Positions 23,314 to 25,116 of a stretch of DNA of 25,116 bases are shown piece after piece. This DNA is from Bacillota bacterium (GTDB lineage Bacteria; Bacillota; UBA4882; UBA8346): positions 1 through 25,116 of the forward strand of contig JAEYRX010000062.1 of assembly GCA_023435225.1 (NCBI GenBank), in the 5' to 3' direction. The position numbers and the translations under genes are program-made. The notes below the pieces were generated by a model. The model worked only from the letters and a program-made list of their open reading frames with translations. It had not been told where the DNA came from and did no database searches. Numbering within the stretch: the stretch's first letter is position 1; every line of letters starts with the position of its first letter.

Positions 23314-23430
23314 ATGTGGAAAGTCTATGATGGACGAAAAAGAAGAAAGTTAAATGAGTGTGTTTCACAGAGAAGAAACATTGACGATTTTCTCTGTGAC
23401 ACCTATTACGAGGAGGAGGACGATGAATAA
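23314..23430 (+). CDS. Short hypothetical ORF overlapping the kinase start
   Basis: A 38-codon frame from ATG 23314 reads MWKVYDGRKRRKLNECVSQR, then RNIDDFLCDTYYEEEDDE and a stop overlapping the kinase ATG by eight bases. The coding stretch contains a 10-bp perfect inverted repeat (23365-23374 / 23390-23399). Basic then acidic composition and the overlap suggest either a small coupled gene or the tail of a lost upstream gene; a response regulator would be the expected partner, but this is not one. No clear ribosome-binding site. Confidence 0.3.
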   Translation: MWKVYDGRKRRKLNECVSQRRNIDDFLCDTYYEEEDDE

Positions 23431-24913
23431 GGAAAAGCAGACGGTGAAACGAAGAATTTTTATTTCTAATACCAAAATGGTACTTGTAACTTTAAGCCTA
23501 TTTCTTTTCGTTAATATGTTTGTAATAAATCTATATGAGAGCATATATAAAAACAGCATGATTGGTTCCTCTGAGTTAGCAGATAATACCGAACAAATAA
23601 GAAAGATCCTGACAGATTGGAATCCATCCTCAAAAGAAGAGGCAATAAACAATCTTGCAACAAAACTGAATAGGTATGGATTTTCTATTTGTGTTGAAAT
23701 AGATAGTGAAGTGATTTACTCAAATACTGATTTTCCTGTGAGTGAGCTTATAAATTATATTGGAGATTATTTTGAAACAGATGGAAAGGTGCATATTTAT
23801 GTACAAGACTATATGACTGTGCTAACACAATATGATATGAATGAGAAAATGAAAGTGTTTGCAATTGCAGGAGAATATCATGAATTCTGGTCTCAAAAAA
23901 ATAGTTTGACTACTATACTTATACTATTGCTGATTGATGGTATATTTTGCATAGGTGCCTTACTTATAATTAGTCAGATTTTTACTAAGAGACTTATAGA
24001 ACATATCACAAATCCTTTAGATGCATTGTCAGAAGGTGCAAAAAGAATGAAAGAAGGAAATTTTTCTGAACCTGTTAAATACAAGGGAGATATTGAATTT
24101 GAATATGTCTGTGACGCATTTAATGAAATGCAGGAACATATAACGGAAGCTAATGCGGAAAAGGAGTCTTATGAAAAGGTGAGAGTTGAAATGGTGGCGG
24201 GAATTTCTCATGACTTAAGGACTCCATTAACGGCAATTAGAGGAACAATAAAAGGTCTCAAGGATGGGGTTGCTACAACACCTGAATCAAGAGAAAAATT
24301 TCTTGATACAGCTTATAGACGAACGTTAGAAATGGATCGGCTTTTGGAAAGGTTATTTTATTTCTCAAAACTTGAAACAGGTAATATGCCACTGTTTTTT
24401 GAAAAGACAGAGTGGAGCGAGTATCTGGAAGATTATGTGAAAAGATACGAATTATTGATAGAGAATGAATCTATAAAAATTAAAATAAAAGATGTAAAAA
24501 AAGGTTTGTTTTCAAATGTTGACCGAGAACAAATGAAACGAATACTTGATAATATACTGGAAAACAGTAAAAAATATGCAGAAACAGATAAGCTTGAAAT
24601 TACCATTAATATTTTTGAAGAACATGCATATGTAGTACTTGAGATCTCTGATAATGGCTGTGGAGTTTCAGAAGATAAGATTCCCCATATTTTTGGACAG
24701 TTTTTTCGAGGTGATGAGTCAAGGAATATAAAAGAAGGGAATGGTCTAGGTCTTTATATTGTAAAATATCTAGTGGATGCTATGGGAGGCTCAGTAGATG
24801 CAGAAAACAGCAACGGTCTTACTATTCGAATAAGACTACCAATTTTGGATGAATGTGGTGATTTAGATGAAAGCTGCATATTTCGGTCAAACTGGACACC
24901 GATTCCGGTTTAA
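23423..24913 (+). CDS. Membrane sensor histidine kinase, 3' end altered by IS21 insertion
   Basis: From ATG 23423 (GAGGAGGA just upstream) the frame has 496 residues. Transmembrane segments lie at about 18-37 and 162-186 and flank an extracytoplasmic sensor region. A HAMP domain follows (about 187-240). The HisKA domain carries phospho-acceptor His263 in GISHDLRTPLTAIRG, and the HATPase domain has the N box ILENSKKYAE, ISDNGCGVSEDKI and GNGLGLYIVKYLVDAMGG. The kinase core is complete. About the last 12 residues (from base 24875) are encoded by the IS21-type end, so the native C-terminal tail is lost. No response regulator gene is adjacent, which is unusual. Codon use (AGA and ATA rich, strongly A-rich) differs from glmS and the ilv genes, suggesting acquisition from another Clostridia-like source. 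Confidence 0.88.
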   Translation: MNKEKQTVKRRIFISNTKMVLVTLSLFLFVNMFVINLYESIYKNSMIGSSELADNTEQIRKILTDWNPSSKEEAINNLATKLNRYGFSICVEIDSEVIYSNTDFPVSELINYIGDYFETDGKVHIYVQDYMTVLTQYDMNEKMKVFAIAGEYHEFWSQKNSLTTILILLLIDGIFCIGALLIISQIFTKRLIEHITNPLDALSEGAKRMKEGNFSEPVKYKGDIEFEYVCDAFNEMQEHITEANAEKESYEKVRVEMVAGISHDLRTPLTAIRGTIKGLKDGVATTPESREKFLDTAYRRTLEMDRLLERLFYFSKLETGNMPLFFEKTEWSEYLEDYVKRYELLIENESIKIKIKDVKKGLFSNVDREQMKRILDNILENSKKYAETDKLEITINIFEEHAYVVLEISDNGCGVSEDKIPHIFGQFFRGDESRNIKEGNGLGLYIVKYLVDAMGGSVDAENSNGLTIRIRLPILDECGDLDESCIFRSNWTPIPV

Positions 24914-25116
24914 ACTGGACAGGCATTCCGGTTCAAAGTGGACAGTGATTCCGGATCAAACTGGACAGATCGGAGCGAAGCGACGAACTAAAAAATTAGC
25001 TTAAATCATTTCCATTAGATTGTAAATTAGATTTCGTCTTCCGCATCGATTCTCCTTTCAAAAATATTTTATGAGCATTATGAACAACCCGATCAAGAAT
25101 AGCGTCCGCTAAGGTA
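24875..25116 (-). mobile_element. IS21-family insertion sequence, right end (partial)
   Basis: The end, beginning about TGCATATTTCGG at 24875, carries four near-identical 18-19-bp units TTCCGGNTCAAACTGGACA at 24881, 24903, 24926 and 24949 (22-23-bp spacing). These are the multiple transposase-binding repeats typical of IS21-family termini. The C-terminus of IstB follows on the minus strand. The rest, including istA, lies beyond the right edge. The exact outer boundary is inferred from the TG start and the kinase frame. Confidence 0.8.
24996..25115 (-). CDS. istB: IS21-family transposition helper IstB, C-terminal fragment
   Basis: Thirty-nine codons read TLADAILDRVVHNAHKIFLK, then GESMRKTK and a Ser/Asn-rich tail ending in a stop at 24996. 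A-D-A-I-x-D-R-x-V-H-N-A-H-x-I-x-L-K-G-E-S-M-R-K is the conserved C-terminal end of IstB, the AAA+ ATPase that helps the IstA transposase choose targets. The gene begins outside the window. Its stop lies about 30 bases inside the innermost terminal repeat, the usual compact IS21 layout. Confidence 0.9.
   Translation of the reverse strand, partial: TLADAILDRVVHNAHKIFLKGESMRKTKSNLQSNGNDLS

Overview
The window looks like a chromosomal segment of a low-to-moderate G+C, endospore-forming Firmicute that probably also has an outer membrane. Spore-former signs are a SleB-type cortex hydrolase, a DUF2512-like membrane protein and two sites matching the SigH promoter consensus. Diderm evidence is a secreted, Gly/Asp-rich beta-strand protein ending in phenylalanine, as porins do. 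Lineages such as Limnochordia/Hydrogenispora-like bacteria or Halanaerobiales would fit, but this is inference. No rRNA, tRNA or CRISPR was seen.

Layout. 1-1980 (minus): a glycine-cleavage operon with SigH-like promoter, tandem glycine riboswitch with terminator, gcvT, and a gcvPA cut by an IS3-family element running off the left edge. 2066-6354: a small membrane protein, an SH3-NlpC/P60 hydrolase, a DUF4015-type glycoside hydrolase-like protein, a LysM-SleB hydrolase and two small membrane proteins, all envelope or spore themed. 6944-11140: ilvD, then ilvB-ilvN with its own SigA-type promoter, for branched-chain amino acids. 11550-12630: the porin-like gene behind a very A-rich stretch and a hairpin leader. 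12799-15061: hpt and an AzgA/PbuG-type purine permease (purine salvage), the permease behind a structured leader with a terminator. 15369-22497: cdaA, a COG2509 FAD-dependent oxidoreductase, glmM, a glmS ribozyme and glmS (c-di-AMP signalling and UDP-GlcNAc precursor supply). 22498-25116: a region of different codon use with gene remnants, an orphan sensor histidine kinase and the end of an IS21-family element carrying the 3' end of istB.

The most unusual content is between genes. Four copies of a roughly 115-bp imperfect palindrome, apparently MITE-like, lie upstream of sleB, ilvD, the purine permease and cdaA. Degenerate tandem heptanucleotide repeats lie in at least six gaps. Other long one-off palindromes or structured segments lie at 4615-4691, 6501-6596, 17831-18100, 19570-19729 and 20378-20459. 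The purine permease leader and the 17831-18100 segment are the best candidates for undescribed RNA elements.
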